This document shows positions 1 to 8,533 of a DNA stretch of 64,000 bases, piece by piece. Positions within the stretch are counted from its first letter, which is position 1; the number at the start of each line of letters is the position of its first letter. A program made the position numbers and the translations under genes. The notes beneath the pieces were generated by a model that was given only the letters and a program-made list of their open reading frames with translations, made no database searches and was not told the origin of the DNA. This DNA comes from CAYTBN01 sp964436045. Its GTDB lineage: Bacteria; Myxococcota_A; UBA796; UBA9615; CAYRNR01. The stretch covers positions 28,904-92,903 of the forward strand of contig CAYTBN010000024.1 of the NCBI GenBank assembly GCA_964436045.1. Direction: 5' to 3'.

Positions 1-2
1 TC

Positions 3-1418
3 TGGGGTCCGGACGGCTCGACCCTGAGCGACGGCCCCGAGCTGGCCGACCTGCAGGTCGTTCCCGGCCACGCCACCACCGAGGACTGGACCATCCGCTA
101 CCGGGACCACTCCTGGGAGGTCTCCGGCACGCGCAGCGGGCCCCAGCTCCACGAGGCGGTACCCGGCCTACCCTACGAGACCGATGGACAGGAGCTGACG
201 TTCACGGTTCTGCACCGTGGCCTCGCCGTCGAGGACGGCACGGCGTTCACCCTGTCGGTGGACACCGGCATCGTCGAATTCGACCTTCCCGGGGTCGTGT
301 CGGATCTCCGGGCGACCCCGGACGGCCAGATGGTGATCGCCACCGTGCTCGGTTACGGCGGCGACGGTGGGTTGTGGGTCTACGTGGACGATGACAGCAC
401 CGAATGGGTCGACCTGCCCCCGGGCTGCGTCCCCGAGAACATCGGCTTCCACGCCGTCGGCGACGCCTTCTTCGTCGCCGATTCGTCGGACGCCAACCGG
501 GTGTTGCGGGTGGACTACGAGCCCGGGGAGCCGGCCTCGCTTCAGGTCACCGAGATCGCGGTCAGCGAGCCCGCCTTCGACGTGGCCCATGCCGGCGATC
601 CGGAGGTGGACCACCTCTTCGTCGCTGCCGCCTTCCACGAGTCGGTGGAGATCGTCGATCTGACGACGGGTGAACCGGTGGACGTCAATCCCTGGACCGC
701 AGCGGTGGACCCGATCAGGGTGGGCTCGCTGATCACGGGCCTCGACGCGTCCCGCGGCACGCTGGGAATGAACACCGCCACGCCCCTGGAGATCAACGAG
801 GAACGGTACGCCGTGGTGGCGACCACGTACGCGGGGTACATGCACATCATCGAGGCGGACACCGGCTGCGAGGTCCTCGAGAGTTTCTTCGGACCCTACC
901 TCGAGGGGCTGGATTCCGGTACCGAGGTCGTCTACTACGACGTGTCCCCGCCCAGCGACACCTTCATGCTCGCGGATCCCGTGACAGGGACCGAGGTCTC
1001 CATCAACCCCTGCGGCGGCATCGCCCGGGATCAGCTGTGGACCCTGCGCTTCCGCAGCGACCTGCAGGCGTGGGAGGTCGAGGGGGCGGAGAGCGGCATC
1101 CAGGAGGGGCTGGCGCTCGAAGACGTGCGCTATGTGAGCGACGACGGCGAGATCTCCTTCGTCCTGGCCTCTGGAGCCCAGGCCTCCACCGACGGCGACT
1201 GGATCCAGTTCGCGGTCAACGACGGGGTGAGCGCGGTGGGCGTGCTGGAGTTGCCATCCGACCCGATGTTGTACACCGATATCTACGACCTGCGGGAGGG
1301 CTCGTGGTGGGAGCACAAGGAGCGTCAGGTCGCTCTGGTGCCCAACGCCGGCAACGACGTGGTGATGTGGGTGCACCTCGAGGGCTACGGGGACGGAGGG
1401 CTGAAGTACTTCCGCTAG
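3..1418 (+). CDS. 5'-truncated secreted protein, probable beta-propeller (partial)
   Basis: The reading frame is already open at the left edge (first full codon at base 3) and ends at TAG 1416-1418, so the start and any signal peptide lie outside the window. The visible 471 residues are rich in Asp, Gly and Val. They contain propeller-like segments in which phrases such as LRATPDGQMV and FFVADSSDANRVLRVDY recur at spacing typical of WD40 or YVTN-type blades. No catalytic motif is visible. The style resembles the propeller lipoprotein at 32495-35203. An internal ATG at 258 exists, but coding character continues upstream of it. The exact family is unknown. A surface-exposed binding role is inferred from fold type only. 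Confidence 0.6.
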   Translation, partial: WGPDGSTLSDGPELADLQVVPGHATTEDWTIRYRDHSWEVSGTRSGPQLHEAVPGLPYETDGQELTFTVLHRGLAVEDGTAFTLSVDTGIVEFDLPGVVSDLRATPDGQMVIATVLGYGGDGGLWVYVDDDSTEWVDLPPGCVPENIGFHAVGDAFFVADSSDANRVLRVDYEPGEPASLQVTEIAVSEPAFDVAHAGDPEVDHLFVAAAFHESVEIVDLTTGEPVDVNPWTAAVDPIRVGSLITGLDASRGTLGMNTATPLEINEERYAVVATTYAGYMHIIEADTGCEVLESFFGPYLEGLDSGTEVVYYDVSPPSDTFMLADPVTGTEVSINPCGGIARDQLWTLRFRSDLQAWEVEGAESGIQEGLALEDVRYVSDDGEISFVLASGAQASTDGDWIQFAVNDGVSAVGVLELPSDPMLYTDIYDLREGSWWEHKERQVALVPNAGNDVVMWVHLEGYGDGGLKYFR

Positions 1419-1485
1419 GGCCCGGACCCGGCGGAGGAGGAGAAACACTCCGCGGTGCCCGGCGCCGTGGGCGAGAGGAAATACC

Positions 1486-2661
1486 ATGGAAGACGTCGTC
1501 GTCGTTGCCGCCGCGCGCACCCCCCTGGGGTCCTTCCACGGCGCGCTGTCCAGCGTTCACGCGGCCAAGCTCGGCGCCATCGCCATCAGGGCCGCCGTCG
1601 AGCGGGCGGGCATCGATCCCGAGATCATCGACCAGGCCTTCATGGGATGTGTCCTGCCCGCTGGATTGGGCCAGGCCCCGGCCCGCCAGGCCGTCCGATT
1701 CGCGGGACTGCCCGAACACGTGTGCGCCACCACCGTCAACAAGGTCTGCGGTTCGGGGCTACGCACGGTGATGCTGGCGGCCCAGGAGATCATGTGCGGC
1801 AACGCCGACGTCGTGATCGCAGGCGGGATGGAGAACATGAGCCAGGCGCCCTACGCGCTGGCCAAGGCGCGCACCGGGTACCGGATGGGCAACGGCGCCC
1901 TCGAGGATCTGATGGTCAAGGACGGCCTGTGGGATCCCTACGGCGATCAGCACATGGGCAAGTACGCCGAGAAGTGCGCTGCCGAGTACGGCATCAGCCG
2001 CGAGCGGCAGGACGACTTCGCCGCCGAGTCGTACAAGCGGGCGCTGAGGGCGACCGCCGAGGGCGCGTTCAAGGACGAGATCGTCCCGGTCGAGGTGCCC
2101 CAGCGCAAGGGGGATCCCATCGTCGTCGACGTGGACGAGGAGCCACAGCGCTTCAACGAGGGCAAGATGCGCAAGCTGCGGCCGGCCTTCGTCAAAGACG
2201 GCACGGTGACCGCGGGTAACGCTTCTTCGATCAACGACGGCGCCGCTGCGCTGGTATTGATGAGCGCGAGCAAGGCTGCCGAGTTGGGGCTGACACCGAT
2301 GGCGAAGATCGGCGCCATGGCCAGCCACGCCAATCCGCCCGAGTGGTTCACCACCGCGCCGGCCTATTGCGTGGACAAGGCGCTGGCGAAGGCCGGACTG
2401 AAGGCCTCGGACATCGACATCTGGGAGGTCAACGAGGCGTTCTCCGTGGTGGCCCTGTTCACCCAGGATCACTGCGGATACTCCGCGTCGGACTGCAATG
2501 TGAACGGTGGCGCGGTCGCCATCGGGCATCCGATCGGGGCATCTGGCGCCCGCATCTTCGTCACCCTGCTGTACGAGATGCGCAAGCGGGACGCGAAGCG
2601 TGGCCTGGCCACGCTGTGCATCGGCGGCGGCGAGGCCGTGGCCGTGATCGCCGAGCGCTGA
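1486..2661 (+). CDS. acetyl-CoA C-acetyltransferase (thiolase)
   Basis: This 391-residue protein is a full-length thiolase of the degradative/biosynthetic acetoacetyl-CoA class. It cleaves 3-ketoacyl-CoA with CoA, or condenses two acetyl-CoA. The active-site cysteine is Cys88 in VCGSG. The C-terminal catalytic pair is His348 in GHPIGASG and Cys378 in CIGGGE, matching the canonical C89/H348/C378 arrangement. The start ATG at 1486 has a GAGAGGAAAT ribosome-binding site. It opens a same-strand cluster with 3-hydroxyacyl-CoA dehydrogenase, enoyl-CoA hydratase and acyl-CoA dehydrogenase, which indicates a beta-oxidation role. A polyhydroxyalkanoate role is possible, but no phaB or phaC is present here. 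Confidence 0.95.
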   Translation: MEDVVVVAAARTPLGSFHGALSSVHAAKLGAIAIRAAVERAGIDPEIIDQAFMGCVLPAGLGQAPARQAVRFAGLPEHVCATTVNKVCGSGLRTVMLAAQEIMCGNADVVIAGGMENMSQAPYALAKARTGYRMGNGALEDLMVKDGLWDPYGDQHMGKYAEKCAAEYGISRERQDDFAAESYKRALRATAEGAFKDEIVPVEVPQRKGDPIVVDVDEEPQRFNEGKMRKLRPAFVKDGTVTAGNASSINDGAAALVLMSASKAAELGLTPMAKIGAMASHANPPEWFTTAPAYCVDKALAKAGLKASDIDIWEVNEAFSVVALFTQDHCGYSASDCNVNGGAVAIGHPIGASGARIFVTLLYEMRKRDAKRGLATLCIGGGEAVAVIAER

Positions 2662-2690
2662 GCGCGAAACACAACAAAAACAACGGGGGC

Positions 2691-2719
2691 GGGCCGCCCC
2701 AGCTGACCCGGGGCGGCCC
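2691..2719 (+). other. intergenic hairpin between thiolase and hydroxyacyl-CoA dehydrogenase genes
   Basis: A perfect 10-bp inverted repeat (2691-2700 GGGCCGCCCC pairs with 2710-2719) encloses a 9-base loop. It lies 29 bases downstream of the thiolase stop and 17 bases upstream of the next start. No T-run follows, so it is more likely an mRNA-stabilising or attenuating structure inside an operon than a classical intrinsic terminator. Function is inferred. Confidence 0.45.
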
Positions 2720-2736
2720 TCACCACGGAGGGTTCC

Positions 2737-3597
2737 ATGGGTAACGATTCGATCCGGACCGTCGGCGTCGTGGGCGCCGGCCAGATGGGCGGCGGCATCG
2801 CGCACGTGGCGGCGGTGGTCGCCAGCCGTGACGTCATCCTCACCGACATCAGCCAGGAGCTGGCCGACAAGGGCAAGGCCCTGATCGACAGGTTCCTCGG
2901 CAAGGCGGTGGCCAAGGGCAAGCTCAGCGACGAACAGCGAGTGGCGGCGCTGCAGCGCGTCCATCCCCACGGCAGCATAGAAGCGCTGGCCGACGCCGAC
3001 ATCATCATCGAGGCGGCCACCGAGAACATCGAGCTGAAGTTGAGGATCTTCCAGTCGATGGACCGGATCGCCCGCGAGGGCGTGATCCTGGCGTCCAACA
3101 CCTCGTCGATCCCGATCACCCGGATGGCAGCCGCCACCAGTCGCCCGGACAAGGTGATCGGCATGCACTTCATGAATCCCGTGCCGATCATGAAGCTGAT
3201 CGAGGTGATCACCGCGATCCAGACCTCGGACGAGACCCTGGCCACCACCGTGGCCCTGGGTGAGGCGATGGGCAAGACCTGCATCGGGGCCAAGGACTAC
3301 CCCGGCTTCATCGCCAACCGGATCCTGATGCCCTACATCAACGAGGCGTTCTTCGCCCTGTTCGAAGGCGTGGGCGAGGCCGAGGGCATCGACCAGGTCA
3401 TGAAGCTGGGGACCAACGTGCCGATGGGACCGCTGACCCTGGCCGACTTCATCGGTCTGGACACCGTCCTGGCGATCCTCGAGGTCCTGTACCAGGGCCT
3501 GGGTGACCCCAAGTACCGCCCGTGCCCGCTGCTGCGCAAGTACGTCGAAGCCGGCTACCTGGGCCGCAAGGTCGGCAAGGGCGTCTACCCCTACTAG
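2737..3597 (+). CDS. 3-hydroxybutyryl/3-hydroxyacyl-CoA dehydrogenase
   Basis: This 286-residue protein has the usual length for the short, single-function NAD-dependent 3-hydroxyacyl-CoA dehydrogenases. The Rossmann dinucleotide motif GAGQMGGG spans residues 13-20. The catalytic set is visible as Ser123 (NTSS), His144 (GMHFMNP), Glu156 and Asn194 (FIANRI). The C-terminal dimerisation domain follows and ends in the typical GRKVGKG segment. It oxidises (S)-3-hydroxyacyl-CoA to 3-ketoacyl-CoA, the step before the thiolase encoded just upstream. The start ATG at 2737 is preceded by a GGAGGG ribosome-binding site. Chain-length preference cannot be read from sequence. Confidence 0.95.
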   Translation: MGNDSIRTVGVVGAGQMGGGIAHVAAVVASRDVILTDISQELADKGKALIDRFLGKAVAKGKLSDEQRVAALQRVHPHGSIEALADADIIIEAATENIELKLRIFQSMDRIAREGVILASNTSSIPITRMAAATSRPDKVIGMHFMNPVPIMKLIEVITAIQTSDETLATTVALGEAMGKTCIGAKDYPGFIANRILMPYINEAFFALFEGVGEAEGIDQVMKLGTNVPMGPLTLADFIGLDTVLAILEVLYQGLGDPKYRPCPLLRKYVEAGYLGRKVGKGVYPY

Positions 3598-3653
3598 GGG
3601 CGAGACCGGGCGACAGCAAGGGCAATGGCAAGGGCAATGGTAAGGGAGAAGAG

Positions 3654-4433
3654 ATGACGGACGAACTCGTATTGTTGGAGATGCAGGACGGAGTCGCCCT
3701 GCTGACGATCAACCGGCCGAAGGCGATGAACGCGTTGAACGTGGATGTGATCGGCGCGCTGGGCCGTCAGATCGAAGCCGCCAGGGAGGCGGGGGCGGGG
3801 GCGATCGTGCTCACGGGCGCCGGGGACAGGGCCTTCGTGGCCGGAGCGGACATCAAGGGGTTCTCCGCGGTGCCGCGGACCGAGATCCCCGAGTTCGCCC
3901 GGTTCGGCCAGCGGACCTTCGCCAAGCTGTCGAGCTTCCCCGGGCTGACCATCGCCGCCGTCAACGGGTTCTGTCTGGGCGGCGGATGCGAGCTGGCCAT
4001 GTGTTGCGACCTGATCGTGGCCGCCGACAACGCCCGCTTCGGTCAACCCGAGGTCAATCTGGGACTGATCCCGGGGTACGGCGGTACCCAGCGGCTGATC
4101 CGCCGGGTGGGGACGCAGCGCGCGCTGGAGCTGTGCGTGACCGCGCGGATGGTCAAGGCAGACGAGGCGGTGCGGATCGGACTGGCGCTCGAGGCGGTCC
4201 CCGCGGGCGAGGCCGTCGACCGTGCGTTGGGTATCGCGCGGCTGGCGATGAGCAAGGGACCGGTGGCCGTCAAGCTGGCCAAGAGGGCGATCCATGCCGG
4301 CGCCGAGATGGATCTGGAGCGTGGACTGGAACTGGAGGCCGATCTGTTCGGCCTGAGCTTCCAGACCGCGGACGCGGACGAGGGCATCGCCGCGTTCGTC
4401 GAGAAGCGCCCCGCCAACTTCCAGGGCAAGTAG
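3654..4433 (+). CDS. enoyl-CoA hydratase (crotonase family)
   Basis: This 259-residue crotonase hydrates trans-2-enoyl-CoA to 3-hydroxyacyl-CoA. Both catalytic glutamates are in place: Glu113 in GGGCELA and Glu133 in QPEVNLG. The oxyanion-hole segment FVAGADIKG lies at 61-69. The frame is open further upstream, but the ATG at 3654 has a GGGAGAAGAG ribosome-binding site and gives the standard family N-terminus (MTDELVLLEM). The 57-base spacer after the dehydrogenase gene contains a short direct repeat of CAAGGGCAATGG. It is the third gene of the beta-oxidation operon. Specificity for short chains is a guess based on neighbours. Confidence 0.93.
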   Translation: MTDELVLLEMQDGVALLTINRPKAMNALNVDVIGALGRQIEAAREAGAGAIVLTGAGDRAFVAGADIKGFSAVPRTEIPEFARFGQRTFAKLSSFPGLTIAAVNGFCLGGGCELAMCCDLIVAADNARFGQPEVNLGLIPGYGGTQRLIRRVGTQRALELCVTARMVKADEAVRIGLALEAVPAGEAVDRALGIARLAMSKGPVAVKLAKRAIHAGAEMDLERGLELEADLFGLSFQTADADEGIAAFVEKRPANFQGK

Positions 4434-4443
4434 GGAGTTTCGG

Positions 4444-5610
4444 ATGGATTTCAGCCTCAACGAGACGCAGCAGATGCTGCAGGAGATGGTCCGCTCCTTC
4501 GCCAACGACAAGCTGGCGCCCCGCGCCGGGGCCCTGGACCGGGAGGGCCATTTCCCCTGGGACTCGTGGAAGGAGATGGCCGAACTGGGCCTGCTGGGTA
4601 TGGCCGTGCCCGAGGAGTACCACGGTCCGGGGATGACCAACCTGGACTACGTGACCGCCCTGGAGGAGGTCGCCGTCGGTTGTGCCTCCACGTCGACCGC
4701 GATGTCCGTGCAGAACTCGCTGGCGATCTTCCCGATCCTGACGTTCGGCACGGACGCCCAGAAGGAGCGCTGCCTGCCCAAGCTCGCCACGGGCGAGTGG
4801 GTCGGCTGCTACGCGCTCACCGAGCCCGGCGCGGGATCCGACGCCGCTTCGCTGCGCTGCTCGGCCGTGCGCGACGGCGACCGCTGGATCCTCAACGGGA
4901 CCAAGCAGTTCATCACCAACGCACCCGAGGCCAACGTGGCGGTGGTCTACGCCACCATGGATCCGGCGATGCGGACCAATGGAATCTGTGCGTTCCTCGT
5001 CGAGAAGGACTTCCCCGGGTACGGCGTCGGCAAGCACGAGGACAAGATGGGCATCCGCGGTTCGACCACCGCCCCCATCGTGCTGGAGGACTGCGAGGTC
5101 CCGGCCGAGAACATGCTCCACGAACAGGGGCGTGGCTTCACCGTCGCGATGGCGACCCTGGACGGGGGCCGGATCGGGATCGCGACCCAGGGCCTGGGCA
5201 TCGCCCGCGCGGCGCTGGAGGCGGCGGTGGCCTACGCTGGCGAGCGCGAGCAGTTCGGCCGGTCGATCTCGTCCCTGCAGGCGATCCAGTGGAAGCTGGC
5301 GGACATGGCGATGAAGATCGACGCCGCCCGGCTGCTGATCCGCCGCGCCGCCTGGCTCAAGGACCAGGGGCAGAATCACACCATGGAGGCGTCGATGGCC
5401 AAGTGTATGGCCAGCGAGGCCGCCGTCTGGTGCACCAACCAGGCGGTCCAGGTCCACGGCGGCTACGGCTACACCAAGGAGTACGTGGTCGAGCGGCTCT
5501 ACAGGGACGCCAAGATCACGGACCTGTACGAGGGCACCACCGAGATCCAACGACTCGTGATCGCCACCAATCTGCTCAAGGGCGCCTACCGGGGCGCGGA
5601 CACGCTGTGA
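4444..5610 (+). CDS. acyl-CoA dehydrogenase (short/medium-chain type)
   Basis: This 388-residue flavoenzyme has the standard acyl-CoA dehydrogenase length and domain order: N-terminal helical domain, beta domain with YALTEPGAGSDAA near 120, and C-terminal helical domain. The catalytic base is Glu363 in LYEGTTEIQ. It introduces the trans-2 double bond into acyl-CoA and passes electrons to electron-transfer flavoprotein, which is not encoded in the window. The gene begins 10 bases after the hydratase stop with a GGGAG site. Its TGA overlaps the GTG start of the B12-binding gene. Butyryl- or 2-methylbutyryl-CoA type is likely but not provable here. Confidence 0.94.
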   Translation: MDFSLNETQQMLQEMVRSFANDKLAPRAGALDREGHFPWDSWKEMAELGLLGMAVPEEYHGPGMTNLDYVTALEEVAVGCASTSTAMSVQNSLAIFPILTFGTDAQKERCLPKLATGEWVGCYALTEPGAGSDAASLRCSAVRDGDRWILNGTKQFITNAPEANVAVVYATMDPAMRTNGICAFLVEKDFPGYGVGKHEDKMGIRGSTTAPIVLEDCEVPAENMLHEQGRGFTVAMATLDGGRIGIATQGLGIARAALEAAVAYAGEREQFGRSISSLQAIQWKLADMAMKIDAARLLIRRAAWLKDQGQNHTMEASMAKCMASEAAVWCTNQAVQVHGGYGYTKEYVVERLYRDAKITDLYEGTTEIQRLVIATNLLKGAYRGADTL

Positions 5611-6026
5611 CCAGGCCACACCGGATCCTCGTGGCCAAACCCGGGCTCGACGGCCATGACCGGGGCGCCAAGGTGGTGGCCCGCGCGCTGCGGGATGCCG
5701 GCTACGAGGTGATCTACACCGGACTGCACCAGACCCCCGATACGGTCACCCGGACGGCACTGCAGGAGGACGTGGACGCAGTGGGTCTCTCGATCCTGTC
5801 CGGGGCCCACCTGACATTGGTGCCGCGGGTCCGCGCGAGGATGGACGCCGAGGGGCTGGACGGCGTGCCGCTGGTGGTAGGCGGCATCATCCCCGACGAG
5901 GACATCGAGCCACTGACGCAGGGCGGCGTCGCGGCCGTGTTCGGCCCGGGGACCACGATGGCAGCCATCGTCGGGTTCTTCGACGAGGCCCTGGGCCGCA
6001 AGACCCGAGAGGCTGATGAATCCTGA
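5607..6026 (+). CDS. stand-alone cobalamin (B12)-binding domain, methylmalonyl-CoA mutase small-subunit type
   Basis: This 139-residue protein is a single B12-binding domain. It carries the DxHxxG signature (Asp15, His17 and Gly20 in GLDGHDRG). His17 would coordinate cobalt from below, as in base-off mutases. SxL-type (LSILSGAH) and GG-type (VVGGIIPD) motifs follow. It matches the C-terminal domain of acyl-CoA mutases such as methylmalonyl-CoA mutase, which occurs as a separate subunit in some lineages. No catalytic large subunit is in the window. The GTG start overlaps the acyl-CoA dehydrogenase TGA as GTGA, indicating translational coupling. The 3' end overlaps the HAD gene by 11 bases. Confidence 0.88.
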   Translation: MTRPHRILVAKPGLDGHDRGAKVVARALRDAGYEVIYTGLHQTPDTVTRTALQEDVDAVGLSILSGAHLTLVPRVRARMDAEGLDGVPLVVGGIIPDEDIEPLTQGGVAAVFGPGTTMAAIVGFFDEALGRKTREADES

Positions 6027-6663
6027 CCTGGTCATCTTCGATCTCGACGGCACGCTCATCGACAGCTTGCACGACATCCATCGGTGCGTGCAGATGGCGC
6101 TCGGCGAGTGCGGTCTCGAGGGAGTCTCCCTCGATCGCATCGCCACCTACCACGGCGCACCGCTGCACGAGTTTCACGCCGTGCTGGCTCCCCCGGCGTC
6201 TCTGGACACCTTCGTGACCGTCTACCGGGCGCTGCAAGACCGGCACGGGCTGGACACCACCCGGCCCTACGACGGGGTGCCGGAGATGCTGGACGCACTG
6301 GCCGATCTGCCCCTGGCGGTGGCCTCCACCAAGCCGACGGTGCGGGTCGTCGAACACACCGAGCGGATGGGGCTAGCTGGCCATTTCGACCACCTGCAAG
6401 GCACGGATCAGCCACCTTACAAGCCCGATCCGGCCGTGCTGTTCAGGGTCCTGCGGAGGTTCCCGGACGCCGACCCCGCCCGCTGCTGGATGATCGGCGA
6501 TTTGCCGACCGACATGGCGGCTGGCAAGGCGGCGGGGATGCGCACGCTGGGGGTCACGTTTTCGGGGATCCCAGCCGGCGATCTGCGGGCGGGGGGGGGC
6601 GAGCGGGTGGCGGACACGCCCGGAGAGATCCCCGCCGCGATTCGAGGGTCCGGTGGACCGTAG
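6016..6663 (+). CDS. HAD-superfamily hydrolase, phosphoglycolate-phosphatase-like
   Basis: This 215-residue cytoplasmic phosphatase has all HAD motifs. Motif I is FDLDGTLID, with nucleophile Asp9 and acid Asp11. Motif II is VASTKP. The motif III lysine lies in YKPDP, and motif IV is GDLPTD. The helical cap is inserted between motifs I and II, as in Gph/PGP enzymes. Substrate is unknown. Phosphoglycolate or a pyrophosphate is a family-level guess. It overlaps the B12-binding gene by 11 bases and the following membrane-protein gene (GTG start at 6653) by 11 bases, so it is co-transcribed with the acyl-CoA operon. Confidence 0.88.
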   Translation: MNPDLVIFDLDGTLIDSLHDIHRCVQMALGECGLEGVSLDRIATYHGAPLHEFHAVLAPPASLDTFVTVYRALQDRHGLDTTRPYDGVPEMLDALADLPLAVASTKPTVRVVEHTERMGLAGHFDHLQGTDQPPYKPDPAVLFRVLRRFPDADPARCWMIGDLPTDMAAGKAAGMRTLGVTFSGIPAGDLRAGGGERVADTPGEIPAAIRGSGGP

Positions 6664-8533
6664 CGCTGGCTGGCTGCTGGCGCCGCCGCTGCTCGCGGCG
6701 CTGACCTATGTCGGCGCCTGGCAGGGCTGCCTGTTCTGGGACGATCACCTGCTGGCCGGTGAGTTCGAGCGGACGCTGCAACGGGGCGGCTGGTGGGCCG
6801 TCGCCTTCCACCCCTTCCTCGGGGAGTACTTCCGTCCTCTGACCGCGCTGACCTTGGCGGCGGAGCTACGCGGCGGACCCGCGTCGGCCGCGGTCGCCCA
6901 CCTGTCCAACGTCGTGTGGCACGTGCTGGCCTGCACCTTCGTGGGGTTGTGGCTCAGGACCGAGGGGCTCCCGGCACGGGCAGCTGGACTGGCGGCCGCC
7001 CTGTTCGCCGTGTTGCCCCTCGGGTCGGAGGCCGTGCTCTGGATCTCCAGCCGTGGGGACCTGATCGTGGGCGCGTTCGCGGCGCTGGCGCTGACGGCCA
7101 CGGCCAGGGCCTTTCCCCTCGCGGGGGGGGCGGAGGCGGACCGTCCACCCTGGGTGGCGATGGCCGCGATCCCGCTGGCGATCCTCGGCGCGTTGGCTGG
7201 CAAGGAGCTGGGGTTGGCCGTGGCGCTGGCGGTGGTCGTCCGGATCCTCTGGCCCTCTTTGTGCCACTGCGGTGACGCGCAGCGCCGCAGGGCCGCGGTT
7301 CTGGCGGTCGCCGTCACCGGAGTGGTCGTGGCCTATCTCGGCGTCCGCGCCGCCGTCATTCCGCCCCTTGGAGACCCCGATCTGGCGCTGGCCCCCGCCC
7401 TCGGAGGGCGGGTGGCGCTGTTCCTGCGAACCGTCGGGGTGATGCTGGCCCGGGCCGGCTGGCCCTGGACGCCGGATCTGGCGATCGGCGTGATGGAGAT
7501 CCCGTCCTGGACATCCCCCGGGACGATCCTGGGTGCCCTGGGCCTCGTTGCTGCCATCGCCCTGGGGGTGGCAGCCTCGCGCTGGCCGCGCGTGGGCCTC
7601 GCGGCCGTGCTCTTCGTGGTGCTGGCGCTGCCCACCACCAACCTGATCCCCCTGCAAATCGCCCCCCTCACCGCGGACCGTTACCTGTACGTGCCCTGGC
7701 TCGCCGCGGCGCTGGCACTGGCGCTGGGCCTCGCCCGGCTGGGGCGAGCCGCCGCGGGGAGTACGGTCACACGGGCTGTCGCCCTCGGCCTGCCCCTGGC
7801 CCTGGTGGCCGCGGGTGCCGTGCGCACCATCGGCCGCGTTCAGACCTGGGCGGACGAGGAGCAGCTCCTGCGAGCCCTGGCGACGGAGGCGGATCCGGGG
7901 AACGGCCAGCCGGCGCTGGTCCTGGGCAGCTGGCTCGCCGACCGGGGACGCTGCGGCGAGGCCACCGTCCCGCTGAACCGGGCGCTCGCCGATCTGGAGC
8001 AACAGGGTCGGGCCGTGGGGGTGGCGACGGCCCTCTCGCGGCTGTCCGCCTGCGCGCTGGCGGGGGGGGACGCCGATACCGCCGTCGATCTGGCGAGCCG
8101 GGCGGTCGCGGTGGCGCCGGGCAGGGTGGAGGTGCACCTCGATCTGGCCCGGGCCCTGGGCGCAGCGGGTCGCTTCGAGGAGTCGGCCGCGATCGCTGCC
8201 GAGGCCGCCACGCGTTTTCCCCACGCGGCGGGACCTGCGGCAGAACTCTCCCGGACCCTGGCGGCGCTTCTGCGCTTCGAGGAGTCGGCGGTGGCGCTGG
8301 CGGACGCCCGTGCGCGGGTTGGCCTCGAGGGCGAGTCGGCCCTGCTGCTGAGGCTGCGTGACGCCGCCGGGCGGGCTGCCGAGGCGAACGCGCGGGTGGC
8401 CGATGGCGACGCCGGGGGTCTGCGGGTCCTGGCGGACCTGGCCGACGAGTACGGGAACCCGGCGCTGGCGGTGGAGCTACGGGAGGAGGCGTCGGAGAAG
8501 GCGAAGGGGGAGGTGGGGGAGGGGACTCAGTAG
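6653..8533 (+). CDS. polytopic membrane protein with C-terminal TPR repeats
   Basis: This 626-residue protein has a hydrophobic N-terminal two-thirds with about ten predicted membrane segments. A soluble region of Ala-rich helical repeats follows (from about 400) in the pattern of tetratricopeptide repeats. The N-terminal FWDDHLL and EYFRPL motifs, and the later TADRYLYVPW, match the GT-C-like membrane proteins fused to TPRs in environmental bacteria (TMTC/PMT-like). It may be a lipid-linked sugar transferase, but the donor and acceptor are unknown. The GTG start overlaps the HAD stop. The 3' end overlaps the convergent lipoprotein gene by 7 bases. Confidence 0.65.
   Translation: MDRSAGWLLAPPLLAALTYVGAWQGCLFWDDHLLAGEFERTLQRGGWWAVAFHPFLGEYFRPLTALTLAAELRGGPASAAVAHLSNVVWHVLACTFVGLWLRTEGLPARAAGLAAALFAVLPLGSEAVLWISSRGDLIVGAFAALALTATARAFPLAGGAEADRPPWVAMAAIPLAILGALAGKELGLAVALAVVVRILWPSLCHCGDAQRRRAAVLAVAVTGVVVAYLGVRAAVIPPLGDPDLALAPALGGRVALFLRTVGVMLARAGWPWTPDLAIGVMEIPSWTSPGTILGALGLVAAIALGVAASRWPRVGLAAVLFVVLALPTTNLIPLQIAPLTADRYLYVPWLAAALALALGLARLGRAAAGSTVTRAVALGLPLALVAAGAVRTIGRVQTWADEEQLLRALATEADPGNGQPALVLGSWLADRGRCGEATVPLNRALADLEQQGRAVGVATALSRLSACALAGGDADTAVDLASRAVAVAPGRVEVHLDLARALGAAGRFEESAAIAAEAATRFPHAAGPAAELSRTLAALLRFEESAVALADARARVGLEGESALLLRLRDAAGRAAEANARVADGDAGGLRVLADLADEYGNPALAVELREEASEKAKGEVGEGTQ

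Noticed and set aside
1759..3168. 469-codon minus-strand frame across the thiolase and dehydrogenase genes
   Set aside because: It covers two well-supported enzyme genes and the spacer, has no ribosome-binding site and no family features.
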